From assembly GCF_006517255.1 (NCBI RefSeq), contig NZ_CP041185.1:372001-436000 (forward strand): DNA of 64,000 nucleotides. Direction: 5' to 3'. Made by a program: the position numbers and the translations under genes. This DNA is from Janthinobacterium tructae. Lineage in GTDB: Bacteria > Pseudomonadota > Gammaproteobacteria > Burkholderiales > Burkholderiaceae_D. This document shows positions 52,364 to 61,825 of the stretch, in pieces. The notes under the pieces were generated by a model. That model saw nothing but the letters and a program-made list of their open reading frames with translations, was not told the DNA's origin and ran no database searches. Numbering within the stretch: position 1 is the first letter of the stretch; each line of letters begins with the position of its first letter.

Positions 52364-54616
52364 ATGGTTTCCATCTCGGCCCCGAATAGCGTCACCTCGG
52401 AACAACTGGTAGAGGGCTTGAGTGCGCCGGACAGCGCGCGCGTGCTGGACGCGTTCGCGTATGCCACCGAAGCGTATGGCGACAAGCAGACCTTTGCCGG
52501 CCGTTCAGCGCTGGAATTCGCCATCGGCGTGGCCACTACCTTGGCTTTCCTGCGCAGCGATGCGGAAACGCGCATTGCCGGCCTGATGTTCGAGCTGACC
52601 CTGCTGGAGCCGGATACGGCGGCCGATATCGAGCCGCGCTTCGGCAAGCAGGTGTGCGACCTGGCGACAGGCGTGCGCCAGCTGATCCGTTTGCGCGCGC
52701 TGACCCAGGCGCAGCACGGCAGCGCTGCCGGTCGCGGCAAGAATGCGGCGCAGCAAGCCGTGGCCCAGGTGGAAACCTTGCGCAAGATGCTGCTGGCGAT
52801 GGCTTCCGACATGCGTGTCGTGCTGGTGCGCCTGGCCGCTTGCGTGACGACCTTGCGTTACTTTGCCGAACTAAAACTGTTCAACGAAATGACGCGCGAA
52901 TACGGCAAGGAAACGCTGGATTTGTACGCGCCGCTGGCCAACCGCCTCGGCATCTGGCAGCTGAAGTGGGAACTGGAAGACTTGTCGTTCCGCTTCATCG
53001 AACCGGAAGCGTATAAACGCATCGCCAAGATGCTGGAAGAAAAGCGCATGATGCGCGAGGGCTTTGTTTCCTCGGCGATTCTGCGCCTGCAGACGGAACT
53101 GGCTGCGGCCGGTATTCAGGCCGAAGTATTTGGCCGCCCGAAACACATTTACAGCATCTGGAACAAGATGCGCGGCAAGGAACTCGATTTCACGGCCCTG
53201 TACGATGTGCGCGCCTTCCGCGTCATCGTTTCCGACGTGAAAACCTGCTACACGGTACTGGGCGTGGTCCACAATATCTGGACCCCCATCCCGAAAGAAT
53301 TCGACGATTACATTTCGCGGCCGAAACCGAACGGGTATCAGTCGCTGCACACGGTGGTGACGGCCGAGGATGGCCGCCCGCTGGAAGTGCAAATCCGCAC
53401 GAATGAAATGCACAGCTTTGCCGAATACGGCGTGGCTGCGCACTGGCGCTACAAGGAAGAGGGCGGCTCGAACTTTGCCGGCCAGAAATACGACGAAAAG
53501 ATCGCCTGGCTGCGCCAGTTGCTGGCGTGGAAGACGGAAGTGGCCGACGCTGTCGTGGGCCAGGAAGAAATCCAGCGCGAATGGGTGGAAAAGCTCAAAT
53601 CGGCCACCCTGGACGACCGCATCTTCGTCATGACGCCGCAGGCGCGGGTGCTGGAATTGCCCGTGGGCGCCACGCCCGTCGATTTTGCCTATCACCTGCA
53701 CACGGACGTGGGTCACCGCTGCCGCGGCGCCAAGGTCGACGGCATCATGGTGCCCCTGAATACGCAATTAAAGAATGGCCAGACCTGCGAAATCATCACA
53801 GCCAAGGGTGCGCCGGGTACGGCCGGTCCATCGCGCGACTGGCTGGGCGCCGGCTATGCCGTCAGCACGCGCACGCGCTCGAAGATCCGCGCCTGGTTCC
53901 ACGCCATCGACATGCAGGAAACCCTGGCCCACGGCCGCGCGCTGGTGGAAAAATCCTTGCAGCGCGAAGGCAAGACGGCCGTCAATCTGGAAGCGCTGGC
54001 GCAAAAGCTGGGCTTTGCCAAAGTCGATGAGTTGTTCCTGTCGGTGGGCAAGGATGAATTCAGCCTGCGCCACGTGGAGCAGGCGCTGCACGACAATGGC
54101 GAAGTGGTGGTGCCGGAAGACGCCGTGCTGGTGGGAAAAAGCCGCGCTTCCAGCGTGGAGCAGGGCGCCAAGTCCGGCGTGCTGGTGGTGGGCACCGAGG
54201 GCTTGATGACGGTGCTGGCCAAGTGCTGCAAACCGGCGCCGCCGGACAGCATCGTCGGCTTCGTCACGCGCGGCAAGGGCGTGTCGATACACCGCGCCAC
54301 CTGCAAGAATTTCGAGGAAATGCGCGCCAAGGCGCCCGAGCGCGTGATCTTCACGGAGTGGGGCAGCACGGGCGGCCACGATACCGTGTACCCGGTCGAC
54401 ATCTTTATTTTGGCCGGCGACCGCCAGGGCTTGCTGCGCGACATCTCCGAAATCTTTTCGCGAGAGAAAATCAACGTCATCGGCGTCAACACCCAAAGCG
54501 CCAAGGGCCAGGCCCGCATGACCTTTACGGCCGAGATCAGCTCGACGGCGCAGCTGTTGAAGGCGCTGAATGTGATTAAAGATGTCAGTGGCGTGTTAGA
54601 GGCGCGGCGTAGCTGA
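52364..54616 (+). CDS. relA: GTP pyrophosphokinase RelA (hydrolase domain degenerate)
   Basis: Stringent-response alarmone synthetase, 750 residues. The N-terminal HD region has lost its HD pair: LMFELTLLEPDT stands where SpoT has LLHDVVEDT. This indicates a synthetase-only RelA. The synthetase domain (about 210-400) has GRPKHIYSIWNKMRGKEL, LYDVRAFRVIV and PKPNGYQSLHTVV. Then come a TGS domain (VMTPQARVLELPVGATPVDFAYHLHTDVGHRC) and a C-terminal ACT domain (VDIFILAGDRQGLLRDISEIFSREKINVIGVNTQSA). Ends at a 120-bp inverted-repeat element. Confidence 0.95.
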   Translation: MVSISAPNSVTSEQLVEGLSAPDSARVLDAFAYATEAYGDKQTFAGRSALEFAIGVATTLAFLRSDAETRIAGLMFELTLLEPDTAADIEPRFGKQVCDLATGVRQLIRLRALTQAQHGSAAGRGKNAAQQAVAQVETLRKMLLAMASDMRVVLVRLAACVTTLRYFAELKLFNEMTREYGKETLDLYAPLANRLGIWQLKWELEDLSFRFIEPEAYKRIAKMLEEKRMMREGFVSSAILRLQTELAAAGIQAEVFGRPKHIYSIWNKMRGKELDFTALYDVRAFRVIVSDVKTCYTVLGVVHNIWTPIPKEFDDYISRPKPNGYQSLHTVVTAEDGRPLEVQIRTNEMHSFAEYGVAAHWRYKEEGGSNFAGQKYDEKIAWLRQLLAWKTEVADAVVGQEEIQREWVEKLKSATLDDRIFVMTPQARVLELPVGATPVDFAYHLHTDVGHRCRGAKVDGIMVPLNTQLKNGQTCEIITAKGAPGTAGPSRDWLGAGYAVSTRTRSKIRAWFHAIDMQETLAHGRALVEKSLQREGKTAVNLEALAQKLGFAKVDELFLSVGKDEFSLRHVEQALHDNGEVVVPEDAVLVGKSRASSVEQGAKSGVLVVGTEGLMTVLAKCCKPAPPDSIVGFVTRGKGVSIHRATCKNFEEMRAKAPERVIFTEWGSTGGHDTVYPVDIFILAGDRQGLLRDISEIFSREKINVIGVNTQSAKGQARMTFTAEISSTAQLLKALNVIKDVSGVLEARRS

Positions 54617-54734
54617 CGCCTGACCAAACCTACTGCGCGTCGGTACAGGCGGCCTGCGATGCTCACCGTACTAGAGTACGGTTGCGCTTCTCGACCACCT
54701 CTACCTTCCGCTCGCTACGGTTTTGTCAGGCGTT
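54615..54734. repeat. 120-bp element with terminal inverted repeats
   Basis: The 16-bp left end (54615-54630) and right end (54719-54734) are inverted copies matching at 14 of 16 positions by eye. Inside lies a perfect 7-bp hairpin ACCGTAC-TAGA-GTACGGT (54665-54682). The left end starts within the relA stop codon. The form suggests a small mobile or REP-like palindromic element; no other copy is visible in the window. Confidence 0.55.
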
Positions 54735-54756
54735 GGGATGCTTGTTGAACCTGGTG

Positions 54757-55707
54757 TTAATGCGTCTTGTCACTCGCATGCAAGCCCGCCATCGCCGCCG
54801 TCTCCGGCTGCAAAGTAATATGATCGATGCCATGCTTGGCCAACAGCATCTTCTTGATCGCGCGCAAGACCTTTGGCCAATGGTCGAGGTGTTCGATTTC
54901 CACGTGGCCGATCAGGGCCGGCTGGCCCGGCGACATGTCCCACACATGCAGATCATGCACGGCAATCACGCCGTCCACTTGCTCCACGTCCGTGCCCACG
55001 GCGATGTAGTCGATGTGCATGGGTACGCCTTCCATCAGGAAGTGATACGACTCGCGCAGCACGCCGAAGGTCGATTTTAAAATCAGCAGCGACACCAGCA
55101 CGGACAGCAGCGGGTCGATCTGCATCCAGCCCGTAAAGTAAATCACGGCGCCGGCGATGATGGCGGCAACCGAACCGAGCAAATCGCCCATCACGTGCAC
55201 GAGGGCGGCGCGCGTGTTGACGCTTTGCTTGTCTTTCGACAATACCCACGCCACCACCACGTTGATCGCCAGACCGATGAAGGCGACGACGAAGACCATG
55301 CCGCCCTTCACCGGTTGCGGGGCGGAAAAGCGCAGCGCGGCTTCATAGCAGATCCAGCCCACCACGCACAGCATGGCCAGGCCGTTGACGAAGGCGGCCA
55401 GCGCCTCGGCGCGGCCGAAGCCGAACGAGTGGCGCGGCGACGGCGGGCGGCGCGCGATGATCTGCGCCAGCAAGGCCAGACCCAGCGCTGCCGCGTCCGT
55501 GACCATGTGTCCCGCGTCGGAAATCAGGGCCAGCGAATTGGACAGGAAGCCGGCGATGACCTCGATGCCGGCAAATGACAGGGTCAGCCCCAGCGCCCAC
55601 GCGAGGATGCTCTGGCTGCGCCCCTCGAACGAGTGGGTGTGCTGGGCGTCGCCCTTCAGGTGGGCGTGCAAATGGGTGGCGTCGTGTTCGGTGTGCGTCG
55701 GCGGCAT
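54757..55707 (-). CDS. Cation diffusion facilitator (CzcD/ZitB-like metal exporter)
   Basis: 316 residues. The N-terminus is His-rich (MPPTHTEHDATHLHAHLKGDAQHTH). Six hydrophobic segments contain the metal-binding pairs: ISDAGHMVTDAAAL in helix 2 and ALVHVMGDLLGSVAA in helix 5. This is the HxxxD set expected for Zn2+ export, with a cytosolic C-terminal domain including VIAVHDLHVWDMSPGQPALIGHVEI. Zn, Co or Cd transport is inferred. It converges with relA across the 120-bp element. Confidence 0.92.
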   Translation of the reverse strand: MPPTHTEHDATHLHAHLKGDAQHTHSFEGRSQSILAWALGLTLSFAGIEVIAGFLSNSLALISDAGHMVTDAAALGLALLAQIIARRPPSPRHSFGFGRAEALAAFVNGLAMLCVVGWICYEAALRFSAPQPVKGGMVFVVAFIGLAINVVVAWVLSKDKQSVNTRAALVHVMGDLLGSVAAIIAGAVIYFTGWMQIDPLLSVLVSLLILKSTFGVLRESYHFLMEGVPMHIDYIAVGTDVEQVDGVIAVHDLHVWDMSPGQPALIGHVEIEHLDHWPKVLRAIKKMLLAKHGIDHITLQPETAAMAGLHASDKTH

Positions 55708-55773
55708 GGAATGCTTTGTGGAATGAGGTTGCCGTCAGTGTAATTGAAAAGCAACAACATAGTCGGCACGTAA

Positions 55774-55808
55774 AAAAACCTGCAGGCTTGATGGCGCTGC
55801 AGGTTTTT
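55774..55808. terminator. Terminator behind the pirin gene
   Basis: Stem ACCTGCAG/CTGCAGGT (55778-55785 with 55797-55804), loop of 11 bases, A-run on the left and T-run on the right. It lies 17 bp after the leftward pirin stop. Confidence 0.85.
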
Positions 55809-55824
55809 CCTTAAGCAAACATTT

Positions 55825-56700
55825 TTACTGTGCCGCCGTCTCGCCAAACTTGCCTTCACGGAAGTCCTGCACGGCCTGGAACACTTCCGCCTGGGTATTC
55901 ATGACAAACGGACCGTACTGCGCGATCGGCTCGTTCAAGGGCTGGCCGGCGACGAGAATCACGCGGCCGCCTTGCGCCGCTTCGATACGTACGCCGTCGC
56001 TGCCCGGCGTGTTGGCGAAGATCGCCATGCGCAGGGCGGGCACGGCCTTGCCGTCCACCTGCACTTCGCCACGGAAAGTGTAGAGGAAAGCGTTATGGCC
56101 TGGCGGCAATGGCTGCTCGAAGCTGCTGCCGGCCGGCAAGTCGATGTCGAGATACAGCGGTTCCGTCAGCTCGCGCTGCACGGCGCCCGTCACACCATGG
56201 CTGGCGCCGGCGATCACTTGCACGGCCACGCCGTCGTCCGTCGTGTAGCGGGGGATTTCGGCGCTGGTGAAATCGCGGTACCACGGCGTGCGCATCTTGT
56301 CGCGCGCGGGCAGGTTCAGCCATAGCTGAAAACCTTCCATCACGCCTTCTTCCTGTTCCGGCATTTCCGAGTGGATCACGCCGCTGCCGGCCGTCATCCA
56401 TTGCACGCCGCCCGAAGTCAGCAAGCCTTCGTGGCCCGCACTGTCCTTGTGGCGCATGCGGCCCGTGATCATGTACGAGACCGTTTCAAAACCCCGGTGC
56501 GGATGCTCGGGAAAGCCGGCGATATAGTCGTTCGGCTTGTCGCTGGCAAAATTGTCGAGCATCAAAAACGGGTCGAGGCGGCGCTGCAGCTGCTGCGTCA
56601 GCACGCGGTTGATCTTCACGCCGGCGCCATCCATGACGGCCTGGCCGGCGATCACGCGCTCGACGCCGCGTGGCTTGTTGACGGTGGTGGTATCGCTCAT
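55825..56700 (-). CDS. Pirin-family cupin protein
   Basis: 291 residues with a bicupin pirin fold. The N-terminal metal site shows FPEHPHRGFETVSYMITGRMRHKDSAGHEG with the conserved His residues. GVQWMTAGSGVIHSEMPEQ follows, then the pirin C-terminal domain. Some pirins have quercetin dioxygenase activity, but the physiological role is usually unknown. It lies 67 bp behind azoR in the same direction, so the two may share a transcript. Confidence 0.93.
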   Translation of the reverse strand: MSDTTTVNKPRGVERVIAGQAVMDGAGVKINRVLTQQLQRRLDPFLMLDNFASDKPNDYIAGFPEHPHRGFETVSYMITGRMRHKDSAGHEGLLTSGGVQWMTAGSGVIHSEMPEQEEGVMEGFQLWLNLPARDKMRTPWYRDFTSAEIPRYTTDDGVAVQVIAGASHGVTGAVQRELTEPLYLDIDLPAGSSFEQPLPPGHNAFLYTFRGEVQVDGKAVPALRMAIFANTPGSDGVRIEAAQGGRVILVAGQPLNEPIAQYGPFVMNTQAEVFQAVQDFREGKFGETAAQ

Positions 56701-56767
56701 TGTGTTCTCCGGTTGGGAAGAACGGCGCTCGTGCGCCGCCCCGGTTTGATGCCCATCAATCTTTGAC

Positions 56768-57367
56768 TTACACCAGGATCGCGTTGATTTCGGCGTCCGC
56801 TTGCGCCTGCGCCTTGGCCACGGCTTCCGGGCCCATGCCCATGCCTTCCGAATACACGTATTGCACGTCCGTCAGGCCCAGGAAACCGAACATGGTGTTC
56901 AGGTAAGGCACCTGGCTATCGTTGGCGCTATCGCGGTGCAAGCCGCCGCGGGACAGGCCCACGTAGACTTTCTTGCCGGTCAGGAGGCCCACGGGGCCGT
57001 TTTCCGTGTACTTGAAGGTGACGTTGGCGCGGGCAATCGCGTCGAACCAGCTTTTCAGTTGCACGGTGATGCCAAAGTTGTACATCGGTGCGCCGATGAC
57101 GATCACGTCCGCTGCTTGCACTTGCGCAATCAGGGCGTCGTCCAGGGCGATGCGGGCCGCTTGCTCCGGCGTGCGCTTGTCGGCCGGAGTGAACAGCGCT
57201 TGCAGGGTTGGCTCGTCGAGCACGGGGTGCGGTGCGGCAGCCAGGTCGCGGCGCGCCAAGGCGGCGCCGGGGTTGGCGGCTTGCACGCGGGCAACGATGG
57301 CGTCAGCCAAACGGGTCGAGGCGGAACCGGTGCTGCGGGCGCTGGAATTGATTTGCAGGATGTTCAT
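56768..57367 (-). CDS. azoR: FMN-dependent NADH-azoreductase
   Basis: 199 residues, flavodoxin-like fold of the AzoR family. It begins with a phosphate-binding motif ([21 protein letters not shown], about 4-24) and has [31 protein letters not shown] (about 90-120) and [15 protein letters not shown]. Reduces quinones and azo compounds with NADH. Divergent from a LysR regulator, a common arrangement for this family. Confidence 0.94.
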   Translation of the reverse strand: MNILQINSSARSTGSASTRLADAIVARVQAANPGAALARRDLAAAPHPVLDEPTLQALFTPADKRTPEQAARIALDDALIAQVQAADVIVIGAPMYNFGITVQLKSWFDAIARANVTFKYTENGPVGLLTGKKVYVGLSRGGLHRDSANDSQVPYLNTMFGFLGLTDVQYVYSEGMGMGPEAVAKAQAQADAEINAILV

Positions 57368-57479
57368 CTTGTTTCTCCGTGTGAGGTGTCTTGCGATGGA
57401 TGAACTATAGCAATTCCAAAATTGATGCGGAAGCCGTTAAAATGGATAACATTAATCCACTCATGCAACAATCAAAAAT

Positions 57480-58385
57480 ATGGATATCGATCCCGGAGAT
57501 TTGCTGCTGTTCGCGCGCGTCGTCGAGTGCGGCAGTTTTTCGCGTGCCGCCGAGCGCGTGGACTTGCCTAAGTCGACCCTGTCGCGCCGTATCTCGCTGC
57601 TGGAAGCGAAATTGGGCGAACGGCTGCTGCTGCGCACCACGCGCAAGCTGGCGCTGACGGAATTTGGCGCCAGCCTGCTCGAACATGCGCGCAAGGTGGT
57701 CGAGGAAACGGAAGCGGCCGGCGCGCTGGCTCAGCACCGCCAGGCGGGTCCCAGCGGCTTGCTGCGCATTTCCATGCCGGCCGACTTCGGCGACGCGCTG
57801 ATGCGCCAGGTGCTGGCCGAGTTCGTGCGCCGCTACCCGGCCATTTCGCTGGAGCTGGACTTGTCGGCGCGCCGCGTGGATTTGCTGGAAGAAAATTTTG
57901 ACCTGGCCATCCGCATGGGCAACCTGCCCGACGATGCCAGCCTGGCCGCGCGCCGCGTTGCCTTCAGCACCCTGGCCCTGTATGCCTCGCCGCAATACAC
58001 GAGCGTGCACGGCTTGCCTGAGCATCCCGACGATTTATACGGCCATGATTTGCTCAGCTTGCCGCGCGCCGTGCATGGCCTCGTGCACTGGACTTTGATC
58101 CGTGGCAAGACGACGTGGGAGCGCGATTTACCCGTGCGCCTGCTGGCCAATTCGCCGGAATTGCTGGTGCGCATGGCCTGCACGGGCGTGGGCATCGCGG
58201 CCAGCACGGACCGCTTTGCCAAGGCCTATGTGGAGACGGGGGAATTGGTGCGCGTGTTGCCGGAGTGGAGTTTCCCGCTGGTCACGGGCTGGGCTGTGTT
58301 TCCCGGCCGGCGGCTGATGCCGGCCAAGACGCGCGCATTCCTGGACTTGATGGAGGAAATGTACCGCACGGACGCGCCCGTGTAG
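57480..58385 (+). CDS. LysR-family transcriptional regulator
   Basis: 301 residues. The N-terminal winged helix (LLLFARVVECGSFSRAAERVDLPKSTLSRRISLLEAKLGERLL, about 8-50) and the effector-binding half (PADFGDALMRQVLAEFVRRYPAISLELDLSARRVDLLEENFDLAIRMG) are classical. Divergent from azoR with 112 bp between starts, so it is probably its regulator. It ends 17 bp before the convergent psd gene. Confidence 0.93.
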   Translation: MDIDPGDLLLFARVVECGSFSRAAERVDLPKSTLSRRISLLEAKLGERLLLRTTRKLALTEFGASLLEHARKVVEETEAAGALAQHRQAGPSGLLRISMPADFGDALMRQVLAEFVRRYPAISLELDLSARRVDLLEENFDLAIRMGNLPDDASLAARRVAFSTLALYASPQYTSVHGLPEHPDDLYGHDLLSLPRAVHGLVHWTLIRGKTTWERDLPVRLLANSPELLVRMACTGVGIAASTDRFAKAYVETGELVRVLPEWSFPLVTGWAVFPGRRLMPAKTRAFLDLMEEMYRTDAPV

Positions 58386-58402
58386 GCGCCCATTCCGCTC
58401 GC

Positions 58403-59251
58403 TTACTTGGGTGCGTTGCCCATGACTTCGCCCAGCTGCACGGGGCCGGCTGGTTGCCAGTTTGCATTGAATTGCACGGTGTCTTTCGGGAACAGCATGA
58501 CGACGGTGGAACCGAGCAGGAAGCGGCCCAGCTCTTCGCCCTGTTTCAGCACCACATTGTCGTTCGCATAGCTCCAGTCGCGCACCTGGCCCGTGCGGGG
58601 CGGGTTGACGACGCCGTGCCAGACGGTGGCCATGCTGCCGACGATGGTTGCGCCGACCAGGGTCATGACGAAGGGGCCGTTGGCCGTGTCGAACACGCAG
58701 ACGACGCGCTCGTTGCGGGCGAACAGGCCGGGAATGCCGCGCGCCGTCGTGGGGTTGACGGAGAATAATTCACCAGGGACATAAATCATGCGCGTCAAGC
58801 GGCCATCGCACGGCATGTGGATGCGGTGGTAGTCGCGCGGGCTCAGGTACAGATTGGCGAAGCTGCCGTGTTCGAACTGGGCCGCCAGGGCCGCATCGCC
58901 GCCCACCAGGGCCGTGGTGCTGAAGTTGTGGCCCTTGGCCTGGAAGATCTGGTCCTTGTCGATGCTGCCGAACTGGCTGATGCGGCCATCGACGGGGCAG
59001 ACGTAGTCGGCCTGCGCCAGCGGACGGGCATCGGGGCGCAGCGCGCGCGTGAAAAAGTCGTTGAAGCTCGTGTAGTGCGTGATGTCCGGGTCCAGCGCCT
59101 CATCCATGTTGACGTTGTAGCGGCCGACGAACCAGCGGATCAAACGCGTGGTCATGGCGCCGCCTTTGGCGCCAGCGATGCGGCCGGCAAAATTGGTCAA
59201 CGCTCCTTTTGGAAGCAGATATTGAGGCAAAACGGCAAGACGGTCAGACAC
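58403..59251 (-). CDS. psd: Phosphatidylserine decarboxylase
   Basis: 282 residues. It makes phosphatidylethanolamine using a pyruvoyl group made by self-cleavage at the LGST motif, here FLLGSTVVMLF near the C-terminus. Other conserved segments are TSFNDFFTRALRPDARP, VCPVDGRISQFGSID, FANLYLSPRDYHRIHMPCDG and GLFARNERVVCVFDT. The GTG start at 59251 yields the expected N-terminus (MSDRLAVLPQYLLPKGALT); the frame runs further upstream without similarity. Confidence 0.95.
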   Translation of the reverse strand: MSDRLAVLPQYLLPKGALTNFAGRIAGAKGGAMTTRLIRWFVGRYNVNMDEALDPDITHYTSFNDFFTRALRPDARPLAQADYVCPVDGRISQFGSIDKDQIFQAKGHNFSTTALVGGDAALAAQFEHGSFANLYLSPRDYHRIHMPCDGRLTRMIYVPGELFSVNPTTARGIPGLFARNERVVCVFDTANGPFVMTLVGATIVGSMATVWHGVVNPPRTGQVRDWSYANDNVVLKQGEELGRFLLGSTVVMLFPKDTVQFNANWQPAGPVQLGEVMGNAPK

Positions 59252-59491
59252 GATGGGAAGCCTTTGACGGGGGGATGGGAACAATGGTGAAAACGCATTA
59301 TAGCGGCGATGTGGCGCGCAATGATATGCGCCGTATGCAAGGGTGCGTATCACAGCCTGCCGCCGAATTTAATTTGCTATAGGAAATATTTTCAGGAAAC
59401 TGTGCCAGTCGGAAAAAATTGCAGCACAATATAGCGGCCTGTTTTTTAGCATTTAGCCATTTTTATTCAGCCAACTTTTTTTAGCCAGGTC

Positions 59492-61708
59492 ATGATGCCA
59501 CGCCGTTGCCTCCGTCTTACCGTCCTTTGTTCCGCCGTTTTACTTGCCTTGAATGCCCAGGCCCAGCAATCCGAAACGCTCGCCACCGATAACGCCGCCG
59601 CGCCGCTGAAGGCTGAAAAGCCAGCTGCGCCCGCCATGCAGAGCGTCGAAGTCAAGGGCAGCGGCTATGATCCGCGCCGCGACGATACGGCCAGCAAGAT
59701 GGTCGTCGGCAGCGAGGAAATCCTCAAGTATGGCGACACGAATGTCACCGACGTGCTCAAGCGCTTGCCCGGCATTACCGTGTCCGGCGCGGCCGGGCGC
59801 TCGGGCGGTGAAATCCGCATGCGCGGCCTGGGCAGCGGCTATACGCAGATATTGCTCAACGGCGAACGGGCGCCGGCCGGCTTCTCGCTCGACACCCTGT
59901 CGCCCGACGTGATCGAGCGCATCGAGATTTTGCACGCGGCCAGCGCCGAATACAGCACGCAATCGATCGCCGGCACCATCAACGTGGTGCTGAAAAAGGC
60001 CGTCAAAACAGCGCAGCGCGAGCTCAAGCTGGGTGTACAGGGCAGCGACGTGAGTTTCTCGCCCAGCGTCAATCTGCAATTGTCCGACCGAGACGGCAAT
60101 TTCTCGTATTCGATGGCCGGCTCGCTGTTCCGCTACGATTACCACTACGACAATCCCGGACTGGAACTGGGCTATGCACCTGACGGCCGGCAAAACCTGC
60201 TGCGCCGCACGAATGGCACCGGCGATGGCCGTCCGGAGGGCATCAATCTGTCGCCGCGCCTGAACTGGGTGCTGGCCGGCGGCGACAATCTGACGGCGCA
60301 ATTCTTCTTCAATGGCGGGCGCTCGAATCATCGCAATATCAGCCGCGCGCAAACAGAGCAGGGCTTGCGCCCCGACTACGACACGAATACGGGCAGCTCG
60401 AGCAACCACAACGCTTTCGGCCGCAGCGACCTGACGTGGATGCACAAGCTGGCTGGCGGCGCCAGGCTGGAACTGAAAATCGGCGCTTCGGCCGCCCGCA
60501 ATACGTCCGACAGCCTGCAGCAGGGCTTTATCGACGGCAGCGGCCTGGCGCTCGAGCGCCAGGTGGGCGTGAAGGCGACGGAAAACGGCGTCAGTTCCAC
60601 CGGCAAGTATTCCACGCCCTTGCTGCCGGGCCATGCCCTGTCCATGGGCTGGGATGGCGCGCACACGCAGCGCGACGAAACGCGCCGCCAGCGCGAAGCG
60701 GCCCTGGGCGCGCGCCCGCCCGTCAACAGCGACGAGGGTTTCGACGCCACCATCAAGCGCCTGGCCCTGTTTGTGCAGGATGACTGGGAAATCACGCCGC
60801 GCTGGTCCATGTATGCGGGCGTGCGCTGGGAAGGCATCGATACGCGCAGCGCGGGCGATACCTACGACGAAGTGAATCAGCGCACCAGTGTGTGGAGTCC
60901 GTTGCTGCAAACCCTGTGGAAGTTACCCGATACCAAGGGTGACCAGGTGCGCCTGGCCTTGACGCGCACCTACAAGGCGCAGCCTACGGCGAGCCTGATT
61001 CCGCGCCGCAATACCTCGACCAATAATAGCCAGACGGACCCCGATCGCGAAGGCAATCCGTATCTGAAACCGGAGCTGGCGCTGGGCATCGATGCTTCGT
61101 ACGAACATTACTGGGCCGAGGGCGCCTTGCTCAGCGCGCGCGCCTCGGCCCGCCGCATCGACGGCTATACGCGCCAGGGCTTGCTGTTCATCAATGACCG
61201 TTGGGTATCGACGCCCGTCAACGATGGCCGTGCGAATACGCAGACACTGGAGCTGGAAGCGAAGTTTCCGCTGCGCGCCGTATTGTCCGCGCCCGTGCCG
61301 GCCATCGACTTGCGCGCCAGCGTCAGCCGCAACTGGTCGCAAGTGGAGCAGGTACCGGGGCCAAACAACCGGCTCGACCAGCAAACCCCCGTCAGCGGCA
61401 ACTTCGGTCTCGACTACAAGACGCCCGATGGCGTGCTGACCACGGGTGGCAGCTTCAATTTCCGCAATGGCGGCCCGGTGCGCATCACCGAGCGCCAGAG
61501 CGCCTATACGTCGCCGCGGCGCGACCTCGATATTTATGCGCTGTGGAAATTCGATGCGAAGAACCAGCTGCGCCTGGCCGTGTCGAACTTGCTGGCGCAA
61601 GACTTCGAAAGCGACACCATCTACACGGATGCCAGCGGCACGATAGCCCGCAACAGCATTTCGCCGAGTTCGCCGCAGGCGCGCGCGACCCTGGAAATGA
61701 AGTTTTGA
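59492..61708 (+). CDS. TonB-dependent outer-membrane receptor
   Basis: 738 residues. Sec signal MMPRRCLRLTVLCSAVLLALNAQA, a plug domain (DVLKRLPGITVSGAAGRSGGEIRMRGLGSG, then ILLNGERAPAGFSLDTLSPDVIERIEILHAASAEYSTQSIAGTINVVL) and a long beta-barrel. It ends in Phe (ARATLEMKF) as outer-membrane proteins do. The substrate cannot be read from the sequence, and no iron-uptake partner is adjacent. The AT-rich upstream region (59380-59480) could hold its promoter. Confidence 0.93.
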   Translation: MMPRRCLRLTVLCSAVLLALNAQAQQSETLATDNAAAPLKAEKPAAPAMQSVEVKGSGYDPRRDDTASKMVVGSEEILKYGDTNVTDVLKRLPGITVSGAAGRSGGEIRMRGLGSGYTQILLNGERAPAGFSLDTLSPDVIERIEILHAASAEYSTQSIAGTINVVLKKAVKTAQRELKLGVQGSDVSFSPSVNLQLSDRDGNFSYSMAGSLFRYDYHYDNPGLELGYAPDGRQNLLRRTNGTGDGRPEGINLSPRLNWVLAGGDNLTAQFFFNGGRSNHRNISRAQTEQGLRPDYDTNTGSSSNHNAFGRSDLTWMHKLAGGARLELKIGASAARNTSDSLQQGFIDGSGLALERQVGVKATENGVSSTGKYSTPLLPGHALSMGWDGAHTQRDETRRQREAALGARPPVNSDEGFDATIKRLALFVQDDWEITPRWSMYAGVRWEGIDTRSAGDTYDEVNQRTSVWSPLLQTLWKLPDTKGDQVRLALTRTYKAQPTASLIPRRNTSTNNSQTDPDREGNPYLKPELALGIDASYEHYWAEGALLSARASARRIDGYTRQGLLFINDRWVSTPVNDGRANTQTLELEAKFPLRAVLSAPVPAIDLRASVSRNWSQVEQVPGPNNRLDQQTPVSGNFGLDYKTPDGVLTTGGSFNFRNGGPVRITERQSAYTSPRRDLDIYALWKFDAKNQLRLAVSNLLAQDFESDTIYTDASGTIARNSISPSSPQARATLEMKF

Positions 61709-61754
61709 CGCGTTTGTTTTAACGGTGAAACCCCGGCCGGCATCCCCGCTGGCC

Positions 61755-61760
61755 TATAAT
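61755..61760 (+). promoter_or_regulatory. Probable -10 element of the rhlE promoter
   Basis: A perfect TATAAT 65 bp before the helicase start, in an otherwise GC-rich region; the -35 region is not consensus. Confidence 0.4.
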
Positions 61761-61825
61761 CTCGGCAATTGCGCGCACGGCCCGTCCGTGCGCGTCACCT
61801 TTTACTTTGCCAAGATTGCTTCCCC

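Noticed and set aside
56717..56745. GC-rich hairpin between pirin and azoR
   Set aside because: No U-run on either strand and a six-bp stem only; could be chance in GC-rich DNA.
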